DNA of 64,000 bases from an uncultured Agathobacter sp. Lineage in GTDB: Bacteria > Bacillota > Clostridia > Lachnospirales > Lachnospiraceae. Each line of letters begins with the position of its first letter. Within the stretch, counting starts at the first letter, position 1. A program made the translations under genes and the position numbers. This document shows, in pieces, positions 42,843 through 52,056 of this stretch. The stretch covers positions 62,743 to 126,742 of the forward strand of contig CAJUND010000011.1 in assembly GCA_910587655.1 (NCBI GenBank), given 5' to 3'. The notes beneath the pieces were generated by a model. It had not been told where the DNA came from. It saw nothing but the letters and a program-made list of their open reading frames with translations, and did no database searches.

Positions 42843-44669
42843 ATGAAAAAAGGAGAATCTACAATGAAAAAAGGTTTTTCAATAAACAACATGTCCGTTC
42901 GGGCAAAAATTACAATGTTCAGTGTTGTGATGCTGGTGTTCATGCTCTGCATTGCAGCGGTTGGAATTTTTTCTGCCAACTCCATTAACCAGACGAGAAA
43001 AAAGCTCTATGATAACTATGGAATGGGCCAGTTATATATGAGCCAGGGATTTTCAGATTTCTGTAACATAAAGGTGCGTATCAGAAATGCCCTGCTTGCT
43101 TATGCTGATGATGCGGCTAATTTCAAGGCACAGAAAGATGATATTGAGAAATACAAAGAAGAATGCTATGAGTCTTTTGGTAAGTTTGAAGCGCTTATGG
43201 ATGTATTTCCGCAGGAAATCCGCGACCAGTACCAGCAGGTCAGGGATGCCGTTGACGAATGGATTGCTGCGAACGAAAACTACATTACCCTTGGGGAAAG
43301 CAATCGTGCAAAGGAGGCCATTAATGATCTGATGACGAGTGGTAAGACGCTTGCTAACGAAACGGAAGAGAAGTTAAATACACTGATTACGATGCTTTCG
43401 GAAGAATCTGATAAACAAAGCAACCGAGCAGAGCTTTCCATGAATGTGCTGACTAGTATTTCAGTCGGGGTTGCAGCGCTTGCAGTCATTATTGCAATTG
43501 CATATGCACTGGTATTAATCAAAAACATTATCGCTCCTGTTAAAAAGCTTTCCATTGCAGCAAAGAAAATGGCACTTGGTGATGTGGATGTAGACTGTGA
43601 AAAGATTAACGATGATGATCTTGGAGAACTGATGGATAACTTCAAGATTATGATTAACGGAATCAGGGGACAGGTTGACGTTGCCAATGAAATTGCAAAG
43701 GGTGACCTGACCGTTGTAGCGGATGTCAGAAGTGATCAGGATGTTCTGGGTAAATCATTCCAGCGTATACTAACAGATAATAACAGAATACTCGGCGGAA
43801 TCAAGGAATCAACTTCCCAGGTTACTGTTGGTGCAGAACAGGTGGCGAGTGCAAGCCAGTCACTGGCACAGGGCTCCACAGAGCAGGCAAGCGCACTGCA
43901 GGAGGTTACTGCTTCCATGGCTGAAATTGCAGAGCATACCAAGGCAAATGCAGAACAGGCGAGTGAGGCTGATGATCTGGTACGTAATGTAAAAGAAACT
44001 GCAATTGATGGTAACGGACAAATGAAAGCAATGATTGGTGCCATGAATGACATCAATGAGTCTTCTGAAACAATTTCCAAGATTATCAAGGTCATTGACG
44101 ATATCGCATTCCAGACCAATATCCTTGCACTGAATGCCGCGGTTGAGGCTGCAAGGGCAGGTGTGCATGGGAAAGGGTTTGCAGTAGTTGCGGAAGAAGT
44201 CAGAAGTCTTGCAGCAAAGAGTGCTTCTGCAGCAAGTGAAACACAGGAAATGATTGAAGATATCATCCGTAAGATTGGACACGGCAGCAAGCTCGCAGAG
44301 GAAACAGCCGTTTCACTGAATGAAATTGTAGAGGCAATTGACAAGATTGTAAGCCTGATTGGAAGTATTGCTGTGGCATCCAATGACCAGGCAACTTCTG
44401 TATCCCAGATTGACCAGGCAATCAGCCAGGTATCCCAGGTTGTACAGACAAACTCTGCTACAAGTGAGGAATGTGCGGCAGCCTCTGAGGAACTTTCCAA
44501 CCAGGTGGCAAACCTTCGCACAATGATTGGAAATTACAAACTGCTGTCCCAGAACAGCGGTATGTCAGGAAGTTCATCAATGGATGACCATCTGGACACA
44601 AAACTGCATGATGACAGCAGTTATAACGAACAGATTATTTCCCTTGACGGTGAATTTGGGAAATACTAA
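42843..44669 (+). CDS. Methyl-accepting chemotaxis protein
   Basis: About 608 residues. A membrane helix (near 28-50) and a second one (near 204-226) bracket an extracytoplasmic four-helix-bundle-type sensor of about 150 residues. HAMP and a methyl-accepting signalling domain follow. The conserved hairpin tip reads IDDIAFQTNILALNAAVEAA. No CheR-docking pentapeptide is visible at the C-terminus (LDGEFGKY). Two in-frame ATGs, 42843 and 42864, each have a good AAGGAG site, so the exact start is open. It is the only receptor in the window and is the dedicated receptor of this Che set by position. Ligand unknown. Confidence 0.94.
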   Translation: MKKGESTMKKGFSINNMSVRAKITMFSVVMLVFMLCIAAVGIFSANSINQTRKKLYDNYGMGQLYMSQGFSDFCNIKVRIRNALLAYADDAANFKAQKDDIEKYKEECYESFGKFEALMDVFPQEIRDQYQQVRDAVDEWIAANENYITLGESNRAKEAINDLMTSGKTLANETEEKLNTLITMLSEESDKQSNRAELSMNVLTSISVGVAALAVIIAIAYALVLIKNIIAPVKKLSIAAKKMALGDVDVDCEKINDDDLGELMDNFKIMINGIRGQVDVANEIAKGDLTVVADVRSDQDVLGKSFQRILTDNNRILGGIKESTSQVTVGAEQVASASQSLAQGSTEQASALQEVTASMAEIAEHTKANAEQASEADDLVRNVKETAIDGNGQMKAMIGAMNDINESSETISKIIKVIDDIAFQTNILALNAAVEAARAGVHGKGFAVVAEEVRSLAAKSASAASETQEMIEDIIRKIGHGSKLAEETAVSLNEIVEAIDKIVSLIGSIAVASNDQATSVSQIDQAISQVSQVVQTNSATSEECAAASEELSNQVANLRTMIGNYKLLSQNSGMSGSSSMDDHLDTKLHDDSSYNEQIISLDGEFGKY

Positions 44670-44691
44670 AATCAGACAAAAAATAATAAAC

Positions 44692-44752
44692 AGGAACTGT
44701 AATTCCTTTTGAAGTGATTCCAGTATAGTTTTATGGTTAATTATCGACAATC
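44692..44752 (+). promoter_or_regulatory. Candidate spo0A control region
   Basis: The 153-base gap before spo0A contains a loose sigma-H-like pair, AGGAACT (44692-44698) and GAAG (44711-44714) 12 bases apart, and on the minus strand GATTGTCGATAA (44741-44752), which keeps the TGTCGA core of the Spo0A box. Both elements are known for B. subtilis spo0A; here they are single weak matches. Confidence 0.35.
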
Positions 44753-44822
44753 TTTGACATAATCTATGGGTGTTCCGTGTTTATATTAATTATGACTGAA
44801 TTTGACATCTAGGAGGCCTTAA

Positions 44823-45614
44823 ATGGGAAAACTAAATGTCGCAATTGCAGATGATAATGAGGTTACGAGGGAATTATTAGGGAATATTGTTTCCGGTGAT
44901 GATGAACTCAGGCTGGTTGGAACCGCAAAAGATGGTGAAGAAGCGTGTCTTTTAATCAAGGAAAAAGAGCCGGATGTGGTATTACTGGATATCGTGATGC
45001 CAAAGCTGGATGGTCTTGGTGTGCTGGACAGAATCCGAACAGACCAGACACTGAAGCACCGTCCAACTTTCCTCATGGTCAGTGCAGTCAGTAATGAAAG
45101 AATTACAGAGGATGTGTTTGAGCGAGGGGCAGATTATTTTATTATGAAGCCGTTCGACAACAGTATTATTCTGGACCGCATCAAAACCGTTTTAAAACGT
45201 AAAAATACAAAGGAAATAAGAAAAGTATTTGAAATTGACCGTAGTGAACCGGACTCTCTGAAAACGCTGGAAGAGGATGTTACAGAGATTATTCATGAAG
45301 TGGGAGTGCCTGCCCATATTAAGGGATACCAGTACTTACGGGAAGCGATTATCATGTCAGTGAACAATATGGATATGTTAAATTCCATTACCAAGATACT
45401 GTATCCGGGCATTGCAAAAAAGTTTCAGACTACGCCAAGCCGGGTGGAACGTGCCATTCGTCACGCGATTGAAGTGGCATGGAGCAGAGGAAAAATGGAT
45501 ACACTGGATGATTTGTTTGGCTATACCATAAGCAATGGCAAAGGAAAACCAACAAATTCAGAGTTTATCGCTTTAATTACAGACAAGATACGTTTACAGA
45601 TGAAGAATAAATAG
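44823..45614 (+). CDS. spo0A: Master sporulation regulator Spo0A
   Basis: 263 residues. The receiver domain starts KLNVAIADDNEVTRELL and has the phospho-acceptor Asp in VVLLDIVMPKLDGLGVL and Lys in IMKPFD. The C-terminal DNA-binding domain is highly characteristic: TEIIHEVGVPAHIKGYQYLR, FQTTPSRVERAIRHAIEVAW and TNSEFIALITDKIRL. It controls entry to sporulation. A perfect AGGAGG lies 6 bases before the ATG. In most Firmicutes it directly follows spoIVB; here 35 kb of pilus and chemosensory genes lie between. Confidence 0.97.
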   Translation: MGKLNVAIADDNEVTRELLGNIVSGDDELRLVGTAKDGEEACLLIKEKEPDVVLLDIVMPKLDGLGVLDRIRTDQTLKHRPTFLMVSAVSNERITEDVFERGADYFIMKPFDNSIILDRIKTVLKRKNTKEIRKVFEIDRSEPDSLKTLEEDVTEIIHEVGVPAHIKGYQYLREAIIMSVNNMDMLNSITKILYPGIAKKFQTTPSRVERAIRHAIEVAWSRGKMDTLDDLFGYTISNGKGKPTNSEFIALITDKIRLQMKNK

Positions 45615-45625
45615 GAGAGAATTAT

Positions 45626-47074
45626 ATGAAGAAGATTCTGTTCGTCTCATCAGAGGCAGTTCCGTATATTAAAACAGGAGGACTGGCAGACGTTGCGGGT
45701 TCCCTGCCAAAGTATTTTGACAAAGAGAAGTATGATGTGCGGGTCATGATTCCCAAATATGCCTGCATGGATGCAGCATTTCTGCCAAAGCTTCATTTTG
45801 TCTGTCATTTTTATGTCAACTTAAACTGGCGTAAACAGTATGTTGGAATTCTGGAAGCGGAATATAAAGGAATTCATTATTATTTTGTAGACAATGAGTT
45901 CTATTTTGCAGGGTCATCTCCATATAACAATATCTATGAAGATGTTGAGAAATTTGCGTATTTTTCCAAGGCGGCATTAAGAAGTCTGCCGTATATAGAT
46001 TTTGCACCGGACATTATCCACTGTCATGACTGGCAGACCGGACTGTTACCGGTATTTTTAAGAACTTCTTTTGGTGATGACAGTTTTTATGCCGGAATTA
46101 AAACAGTTTATTCGATTCATAACCTGCAGTTTCAGGGACGCTGGAAAATTCGTGAGGTTATGGATATTACAGGGCTTCCGGAGCATATTTTTAATGCAGG
46201 CCAGCTGGAGTCATACGGGGAGGCAAACTACTTAAAAGGTGGTGTTGTTTATTCCGATTTTGTGACAACCGTAAGTCCAAGCTATGCCGGGGAAATTGCC
46301 ACGGTGGAAGGCGGTGAAGGATTAGACGGACTGATGGCTGCAAAGCGGGGCAGTCTCTATGGTATTTTGAACGGAATCGATTATGAGGAGTATAATCCGC
46401 AGACCGATCCGCACATCCATGCAAATTTTACAAAAAAGGATGCGCTGGTAGGAAAAAAGAGAAACAAGGCTGCCCTGCAGAAAAAACTTGGTCTTCCAGT
46501 AAATGAGGATGCACTGATGATAGGCATGGTTTCGCGTATGACAAGCCAGAAGGGATTTGATCTGGTTGATTATGCACTGGACGAGCTGTTATCATCTATG
46601 GAGATTCAGTTTGTAATTCTTGGAACGGGAGAAGAGAGGTATGAAAATACCCTGCGGAATTTTCAGGAACGTTATCCTGACAAACTCCGTGCGCTGATTG
46701 GTTATTCCGAAGGGCAGGCGCACCAGATTTATGCCTCCTGTGATGCCTTTCTGATGCCTTCACTATTTGAACCGTGCGGCTTAAGCCAGATGATTTCCAT
46801 GCGCTATGGGACACTGCCGGTGGTGCGGGAAACAGGAGGGCTTAAAGATACGGTGCAGCCGTATAATGAATACGAACATACCGGTACAGGTTTTTCTTTC
46901 TGTAATTATAATGCACATGAGATGATGAATATTGTCCGTTATGCTTACAGCATCTTTACAGATCATAAATCAGAGTGGTATGCAATGATAGAGCGTGCCA
47001 TGGCACAGAATTTTTCGTGGAATACATCGGCACGTAAATATGAGGAGCTGTATGACAAAATGACAGAACTTTAA
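45626..47074 (+). CDS. glgA: Glycogen synthase (ADP-glucose, GT5)
   Basis: A 482-residue GT-B glycosyltransferase. The ADP-glucose binding motif KTGGLADVAGSLP (from residue 16) is intact, with HDWQTGLLPVFLR, MVSRMTSQKGFDL and the C-terminal LFEPCGLSQMISMRYGTLP. It extends alpha-1,4-glucan for storage. It follows spo0A by 11 bases with GGAGAG before the ATG. Glycogen accumulation (granulose) often accompanies sporulation in clostridia, so co-transcription with spo0A would make sense, but that is inference. No other glg genes are in the window. Confidence 0.96.
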   Translation: MKKILFVSSEAVPYIKTGGLADVAGSLPKYFDKEKYDVRVMIPKYACMDAAFLPKLHFVCHFYVNLNWRKQYVGILEAEYKGIHYYFVDNEFYFAGSSPYNNIYEDVEKFAYFSKAALRSLPYIDFAPDIIHCHDWQTGLLPVFLRTSFGDDSFYAGIKTVYSIHNLQFQGRWKIREVMDITGLPEHIFNAGQLESYGEANYLKGGVVYSDFVTTVSPSYAGEIATVEGGEGLDGLMAAKRGSLYGILNGIDYEEYNPQTDPHIHANFTKKDALVGKKRNKAALQKKLGLPVNEDALMIGMVSRMTSQKGFDLVDYALDELLSSMEIQFVILGTGEERYENTLRNFQERYPDKLRALIGYSEGQAHQIYASCDAFLMPSLFEPCGLSQMISMRYGTLPVVRETGGLKDTVQPYNEYEHTGTGFSFCNYNAHEMMNIVRYAYSIFTDHKSEWYAMIERAMAQNFSWNTSARKYEELYDKMTEL

Positions 47075-47124
47075 TTCCTGTTATTAATTAGTTCTCTTGT
47101 GCCGGACCAGTCAATTTATTTGGT

Positions 47125-47994
47125 TCAGGAAGTAATGATTTTTGTCCTGCGGTTAAAATAATACGCATGATCAGAAAGAATTTCATCATCAGCAAGCTGT
47201 GATTCGTTGACTTCCCTTACCATTTGTGTATATTTTTCAAGGGTAGCAGAATCAGCAGAATCGACCGGAATCAGAATTACTTCGTGAATACTGCTTGGAA
47301 GAATCACGAGGTTTTTGTGAAAGAGGTCTGCGGTTTCCTGCAGCATCTTTTCGTAGAGTATCACAGAAGCTCCATTGGTCCGGTACTGGTTGGACATAAC
47401 ATACATCGGGAGTTTACAGATGTCATTGTGTTCCTTTAACAGTGTCTGCATTGGCAGAAATTCCGGTGGAAGAAGAAGGGGTGTATTTTTTTCCGCTATC
47501 CGGCGGAGTTCGTCAACTGTTACATTCCACATGGAAAGATGATGGTTGTGAACCAGAATATTTGCCTGGTTGTTTTTGTCTGCATGAAGCATACAGTAGA
47601 AAATTACGGCAAGATCCTGAAACCGGTAATAGGGAACATCCTCTAAAAGCTCTTCATTTTTTTTATAATTAACCAGCCGCATGACAATTCGGGAAGATGC
47701 CCTGCGGTAGTCAGTAAATGCACTGGTGTCGAAATCTTCTGTTGGAAGATGGCTGAAATATGCCGAAAGAATATCATCATAGATATCTTCCAGACACACG
47801 CCTTCAAGATAACGGTGATAATAGGGCTGGAGATAAATGGTTGGCGAAACGTTTACATCTGGCTGCATAATAACCAGACCATCGCAGCGTCTGCCATTAT
47901 TTTTCATAACCGGATGAATTTCCAGTTTCACATCTGCATCGATACGGTTTGTGAGCTGGGTTTTAATTGTTGTTAAAAATTCCTGATAGTTCAT
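47125..47994 (-). CDS. DUF5688-like protein of unknown function
   Basis: A 289-residue soluble protein without signal peptide or membrane segment. The start MNYQEFLTTIKTQLTNRIDA and the later RLVNYKKNEELLEDVPYYRF and ILPSSIHEVILIP match my memory of the DUF5688 family, common in Lachnospiraceae, often near tandem paralogues. Function is unknown. ATG 47994 follows AAAGGAGAAG by 2-5 bases on the minus strand; another in-frame ATG six codons upstream lacks a site. It is convergent with glgA and lies downstream of the pot operon terminator. Confidence 0.65.
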   Translation of the reverse strand: MNYQEFLTTIKTQLTNRIDADVKLEIHPVMKNNGRRCDGLVIMQPDVNVSPTIYLQPYYHRYLEGVCLEDIYDDILSAYFSHLPTEDFDTSAFTDYRRASSRIVMRLVNYKKNEELLEDVPYYRFQDLAVIFYCMLHADKNNQANILVHNHHLSMWNVTVDELRRIAEKNTPLLLPPEFLPMQTLLKEHNDICKLPMYVMSNQYRTNGASVILYEKMLQETADLFHKNLVILPSSIHEVILIPVDSADSATLEKYTQMVREVNESQLADDEILSDHAYYFNRRTKIITS

Positions 47995-48083
47995 GCTTCT
48001 CCTTTTAAGCATGGAATACCCATATTCTGAAACATAACTGCTTACAGTTTGTTATATTTGTCCGGGAAGATTTACTGATAAAG

Positions 48084-48117
48084 AAGACCACGACGTATGG
48101 TTTTACGCCGTGGTCTT
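48084..48117 (-). terminator. Terminator of the potABCD operon
   Basis: On the minus strand a 14-bp stem (one G-U pair) formed by 48104-48117 and 48084-48097 with a 6-base loop, followed by TTCTTTAT. It lies 44 bases after the potD stop and before the DUF5688 gene. Confidence 0.8.
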
Positions 48118-48160
48118 ACTGTATCATATTTCCAAATTAAAAAACAATAGAACTTTAGTA

Positions 48161-49234
48161 CTAGTCAGCCAGAAGTTCCTGCCAGAGTTTACTGTAAAGT
48201 GTGGATTCTTCATCAGAAAGAGCCGTAAATATTTCACATCGTTTAATGGTATCAGCACTTGGATTAATAGCTTCATTGTTTTTAACAGTTTCATTTTGTT
48301 TTTCTACAACTGCTGTAATGGGAGAAGCGTACTGTACATATTCAAAATTCTTATCCGCAATCTCCTCGCGGCAGAGAAAATTCAGAAACTGCAGCGCTGC
48401 TTTCTTGTCATTGCAGGATTTTGGGACAAACCATGAATCAATCCAGAGGTTGGAGCCTTCTTCCGGAACCGAATATCCAAGGTTGTCATTTTCCAGCATG
48501 GCAAGGGCGGCTTCACCGGAATAACAGAGGGCAATGCTTGCTTCCTCACTAATCATGGAATCTGATGTTTCATCCACATAATACGCATACACAATGCCGT
48601 CCTGTTTTTGTTTTTTCAGACGTTCCAGGGCTTCATTTAAATGCCCCTCCTCCGTTTCATTGAGGGAATATCCGAGGGAAATGAGTGCCGGTGTAAAGCT
48701 GTCCCGCACGGAGTTTTCCATAATGATTTCATCCTCGTAAGTCGGATCCCAGAGGCAGTCCCATGAGGAAACCACGTCTGGCTGTATCGTATCTTTTTTA
48801 TACAGCAGACCAAGAGTGCCGTAAAAGTATGGGACTGTATAGTTATGGCTGCTGTCATAGGAAGAACTCATGTCAATAATTGAAGAATCCAGGTTTTTAT
48901 AATTGTCCATTGCCTCAAAATCCATCTGAAGTACTTCCCCTTCCTTAATCAGGCGTTCCACCATATATTCCGAAGAGCAGATAAGGTCATAGTCAATGGA
49001 GCCGGCTTTGTATTTGGTATACATTTCTTCCGGGCTTTCATATTCTTCGTATTTGATTTTAATTCCGGTTTCTTCTTCAAACTGACGGATGACAGATTCA
49101 TCCATGTATTTTCCGTAATTTAAAACCGTCAGTGATTTAACGTCTTCCCCGTTTTCAGATGAACCGTTTCCGCAGGCACAAAGAGAGCCTGCCACAGCGA
49201 TGAGTAATAAAGCAGATACCATTCTTTTTTTCAT
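48161..49234 (-). CDS. potD: Spermidine/putrescine-binding lipoprotein PotD
   Basis: A 357-residue ABC substrate-binding lipoprotein. The signal peptide (MKKRMVSALLLIAVAG) ends in the lipobox LCAC, with Cys21 as the likely lipidated residue. The mature protein begins with a Gly/Ser/Glu linker, then the solute-binding fold (LTVLNYGKYMDESVIRQFEE, DYDLICSSEYMVERL, NSVRDSFTPALISLGY). It binds polyamines outside the membrane for PotABC. AAGGAGG is best spaced for ATG 49234; ATG 49240, two codons earlier, is almost on top of the site. Confidence 0.93.
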   Translation of the reverse strand: MKKRMVSALLLIAVAGSLCACGNGSSENGEDVKSLTVLNYGKYMDESVIRQFEEETGIKIKYEEYESPEEMYTKYKAGSIDYDLICSSEYMVERLIKEGEVLQMDFEAMDNYKNLDSSIIDMSSSYDSSHNYTVPYFYGTLGLLYKKDTIQPDVVSSWDCLWDPTYEDEIIMENSVRDSFTPALISLGYSLNETEEGHLNEALERLKKQKQDGIVYAYYVDETSDSMISEEASIALCYSGEAALAMLENDNLGYSVPEEGSNLWIDSWFVPKSCNDKKAALQFLNFLCREEIADKNFEYVQYASPITAVVEKQNETVKNNEAINPSADTIKRCEIFTALSDEESTLYSKLWQELLAD

Positions 49235-49252
49235 TTTCATATCCTCCTTAAA

Positions 49253-50023
49253 TCAGTTTGGTTTTCTTCCAGGACGGACATTTCCAGCCAGAAGAATCAG
49301 CAGTACAGCAAAAAAGAGTATTGTTGACAGTGCATATAATTCCGGTTTTACTCCTTTGCGCAGTTCCGTATAGAGCATGGTGGAAAGCGTATTAACCCCC
49401 GCACCCTTGGTAAAATATGTGATAGAAAAATCATCCAGCGACATTGTAACAGCCATCATAAATCCTGAAAAAACAGCAGGACGGATTTCCGGCCAGGTAA
49501 CTTTGTAAAAAGCATATCCAGGGGACGCCCCCAGATCCAGCGCAGCTTCGTATGTACTGCGGTTGACAGCTTTTAATTTTGGCAGTACGTTTAAAATTAT
49601 ATAGGGGATACTGAATGTGATATGCGCAATCAGTACAGTCACAAATCCTAGATCCATGAATTTTACAAACAGAAGCATCATGGAAATGCCGGTTACAATA
49701 TCAGCATTTAGCATAGGAATATTTGTTGCGCCCAGATAGAGTGCCTGCCCTTTTTTTTTCATCGAAGCAATGCCAAATGCAGCCAGTGTCCCAATCAGCG
49801 TGGAAATAACGGCAGATATAAAGGTAATCTGTAAGGTCGTCATAAATGCGGACATAATGGTTTCATTCTGAAAACATCCCAGGTACCACTGGAATGTAAA
49901 GCCGCCCCATTTTACTTTTGTGCGGGAATTGTTAAAAGACAATGCAACCAGCACAATAATCGGCAGATAGAGGAATGCAAAAACCAGAAACAGATAAAGC
50001 CTTGAAATACATTTTTTTATCAT
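49253..50023 (-). CDS. potC: Polyamine ABC transporter permease PotC
   Basis: A 256-residue permease with about six membrane segments and the ABC permease EAA loop YEAALDLGASPGYAFYKVTWPEIRPA (near residue 160). The N-terminus YLPIIVLVALSFNNS is typical of PotC. It overlaps potB by four bases (ATGA) and precedes potD by 18 bases, in the order potA-potB-potC-potD. Confidence 0.94.
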   Translation of the reverse strand: MIKKCISRLYLFLVFAFLYLPIIVLVALSFNNSRTKVKWGGFTFQWYLGCFQNETIMSAFMTTLQITFISAVISTLIGTLAAFGIASMKKKGQALYLGATNIPMLNADIVTGISMMLLFVKFMDLGFVTVLIAHITFSIPYIILNVLPKLKAVNRSTYEAALDLGASPGYAFYKVTWPEIRPAVFSGFMMAVTMSLDDFSITYFTKGAGVNTLSTMLYTELRKGVKPELYALSTILFFAVLLILLAGNVRPGRKPN

Positions 50024-50835
50024 CGTGCCGTATCCTCCCTGTCAAATAGGTTTACAAGCGCCATACTTGCGATTACAAAAATCATCAGAACAAAGGAAAG
50101 CCCGCTTCCGGCATTCCACTGCATTCCCTGCATAAAATCCTGTTCTATGACATTTCCAATTAAAAGCACCTGTCCGCCGCCAAGTACCTGCGAAATTGCA
50201 AAAGAAGTCAGCGATGGTACAAAAACCATGACAATTCCGCTGATAATCCCGGATACCGTAAGCGGCAGAATAATTTTGAAAAAAATAGTAATACTGTTTG
50301 CACCAAGATCCTGCGCAGCTTCAATCCAGTCCCTGCGAATACGGGTCATGGAATTATAAATCGGCAGAAGCATAAACGGAAGAAAATCATAAACCATTCC
50401 GAGTACCACAGCCGCCGGGGTATTAATCATGCTGATATCCGGCAGGCCGATGCCTTCCAGCAGTGTGTTGACCACACCGTTTTTGGATAACAGCAGTTTC
50501 CATGCCAGAATACGGAGCATAAAATTCATCCACATCGGGAGCATAAAAATAAATACAACAAATCCCTGGTTCTTAAACTGTATCCGGCTTAAAATCATGG
50601 CAAGCGGATAGGAGAGAAGCAGACAGATGATGGTACAGATAATTCCAAGCTTTAAAGAAAGCCCGATTGCTTTCCGGTTGGTTTCCGCGCCGATTGCAAA
50701 AATATATTCCAGAGTAAACATTCCGTCTGCATTTGTGAATGCATAGTACAGAATCATTAGTACGGGCAGGAGAATAAAGCCCGCAATCCAGAGCAGGTAA
50801 GGTCCGGCAAGGAACTGCTGTTTTAATTTACTCAT
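50020..50835 (-). CDS. potB: Polyamine ABC transporter permease PotB
   Basis: A 271-residue permease with about six membrane segments. The EAA loop is DWIEAAQDLGANSITIFFKI, and LILSRIQF and YDFLPFMLLPIYNSM are further PotB-like segments. ATG 50835 overlaps the potA stop by 8 bases; the preceding codon is a TTG and less likely the start. Works with PotC as the membrane channel. Confidence 0.94.
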   Translation of the reverse strand: MSKLKQQFLAGPYLLWIAGFILLPVLMILYYAFTNADGMFTLEYIFAIGAETNRKAIGLSLKLGIICTIICLLLSYPLAMILSRIQFKNQGFVVFIFMLPMWMNFMLRILAWKLLLSKNGVVNTLLEGIGLPDISMINTPAAVVLGMVYDFLPFMLLPIYNSMTRIRRDWIEAAQDLGANSITIFFKIILPLTVSGIISGIVMVFVPSLTSFAISQVLGGGQVLLIGNVIEQDFMQGMQWNAGSGLSFVLMIFVIASMALVNLFDREDTAR

Positions 50836-51901
50836 CAATTTCTACCGCCCTTTCATCAGAGGATTCCGGTTTGTGCATAATCTGGATATTGAACGGGATT
50901 ACCTTAATTCCCACATGGGTGCCCACCGGAACATATTTTGTGGTATGAACCAGCCATTCATATCCGTTTGCCTGTACATCCAGTTCGTAGTGGACGCCTT
51001 TAAAGATTAAGGAGGTAACATTCCCTTCCATATATCCGTCTGCAGGTTCCACAAGTTCGACGTCCTCCGGACGGATGACCACATCCACGGGAGTGTTTTC
51101 ACCAAAGCCTTCATCCACACACGGCATTTTTACACTGAGAATCTCCACAAGCCGGTCTTTGATCATGATTCCGTCAATAATGTTGCTGTGTCCGATAAAA
51201 TCTGCAACAAAGGCATTTTCCGGTTCATTGTAAATATCCTCCGGCGTACCAATCTGCTGGATATATCCCTGGTTCATGACAACAATGGTATCAGACATGG
51301 TAAGGGCTTCCTCCTGGTCATGTGTCACATAAACAAAAGTAATTCCCAGTTCTTCTTTCAGACGGATTAATTCGTACTGCATGTTCTGCCTTAACTTAAG
51401 GTCAAGCGCACCCAGTGGTTCATCCAGCAGAAGTACCTTTGGTTCATTAACAATGGCACGTGCAATGGCAATGCGCTGCTGCTGGCCGCCTGAAAGGGAA
51501 TGTACAGAACGCTTCTCATATCCGTCAAGGTTTACTAATTTTAATGCATATTTAATTTTATCTTCAATATAACTTTTACTTTTCCTGCTGATTTTCAGAC
51601 CAAATGCAATATTTTCAGCAATGGACATATGTGGAAAAAGAGAGTACTTTTGAAATACAGTATTGAGTTTACGCTCGTTTGCAGGAAGGCGGGTAATGTC
51701 CTTTCCGTCAAAAAAAATCTGCCCGGTATCAGGCATTTCAAATCCGCCCAGCATACGTAACGTGGTGGTTTTTCCGCAGCCGGAAGGTCCAAGCAGCGTG
51801 AGAAATTCATTTTCCCTGATATAGAGGTTAAACTCATCCAGCACAGGAGTCTGTTCAAAGGATTTTGATATATCTATAAAATCTATTAAATGTTTACTCA
51901 T
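50828..51901 (-). CDS. potA: Polyamine ABC transporter ATPase PotA
   Basis: A 357-residue importer ATPase: Walker A LLGPSGCGKTTTLRMLGG, signature HSLSGGQQQRIAIARAI, Walker B KVLLLDEPLGALD, the switch His in YVTHDQEEAL, and a C-terminal TOBE domain (DVVIRPEDVELVEP). First gene of the minus-strand pot operon. The ribosome site is weak (GATGAAGA before the ATG), unlike the strong sites of potC and potD. Confidence 0.95.
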   Translation of the reverse strand: MSKHLIDFIDISKSFEQTPVLDEFNLYIRENEFLTLLGPSGCGKTTTLRMLGGFEMPDTGQIFFDGKDITRLPANERKLNTVFQKYSLFPHMSIAENIAFGLKISRKSKSYIEDKIKYALKLVNLDGYEKRSVHSLSGGQQQRIAIARAIVNEPKVLLLDEPLGALDLKLRQNMQYELIRLKEELGITFVYVTHDQEEALTMSDTIVVMNQGYIQQIGTPEDIYNEPENAFVADFIGHSNIIDGIMIKDRLVEILSVKMPCVDEGFGENTPVDVVIRPEDVELVEPADGYMEGNVTSLIFKGVHYELDVQANGYEWLVHTTKYVPVGTHVGIKVIPFNIQIMHKPESSDERAVEIDE

Positions 51902-51949
51902 TCTTCATCTGCCCCATATCGTTCATTATAATTGAAAGAAACAAATTTT

Positions 51950-51977
51950 ATTGTATAGGATTATGCCTGAATGTCAA
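51950..51977 (-). promoter_or_regulatory. Promoter of the pot operon
   Basis: On the minus strand TTGACA (51972-51977) and TACAAT (51950-51955) with a 16-base spacer, about 48 bases before the potA ATG. It is divergent from the tRNA gene. Confidence 0.65.
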
Positions 51978-52056
51978 GCAATATCTGCTTTTTTATTTTT
52001 AGGGTTGATTTTGTGGTCCGGATTTGGTAATATACTTAAAGTGATAGCAGATATGT

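Noticed and set aside
47075..47135. Bidirectional terminator between glgA and the DUF5688 gene
   Set aside because: Only an imperfect stem with a mismatch and no U-tract could be drawn.
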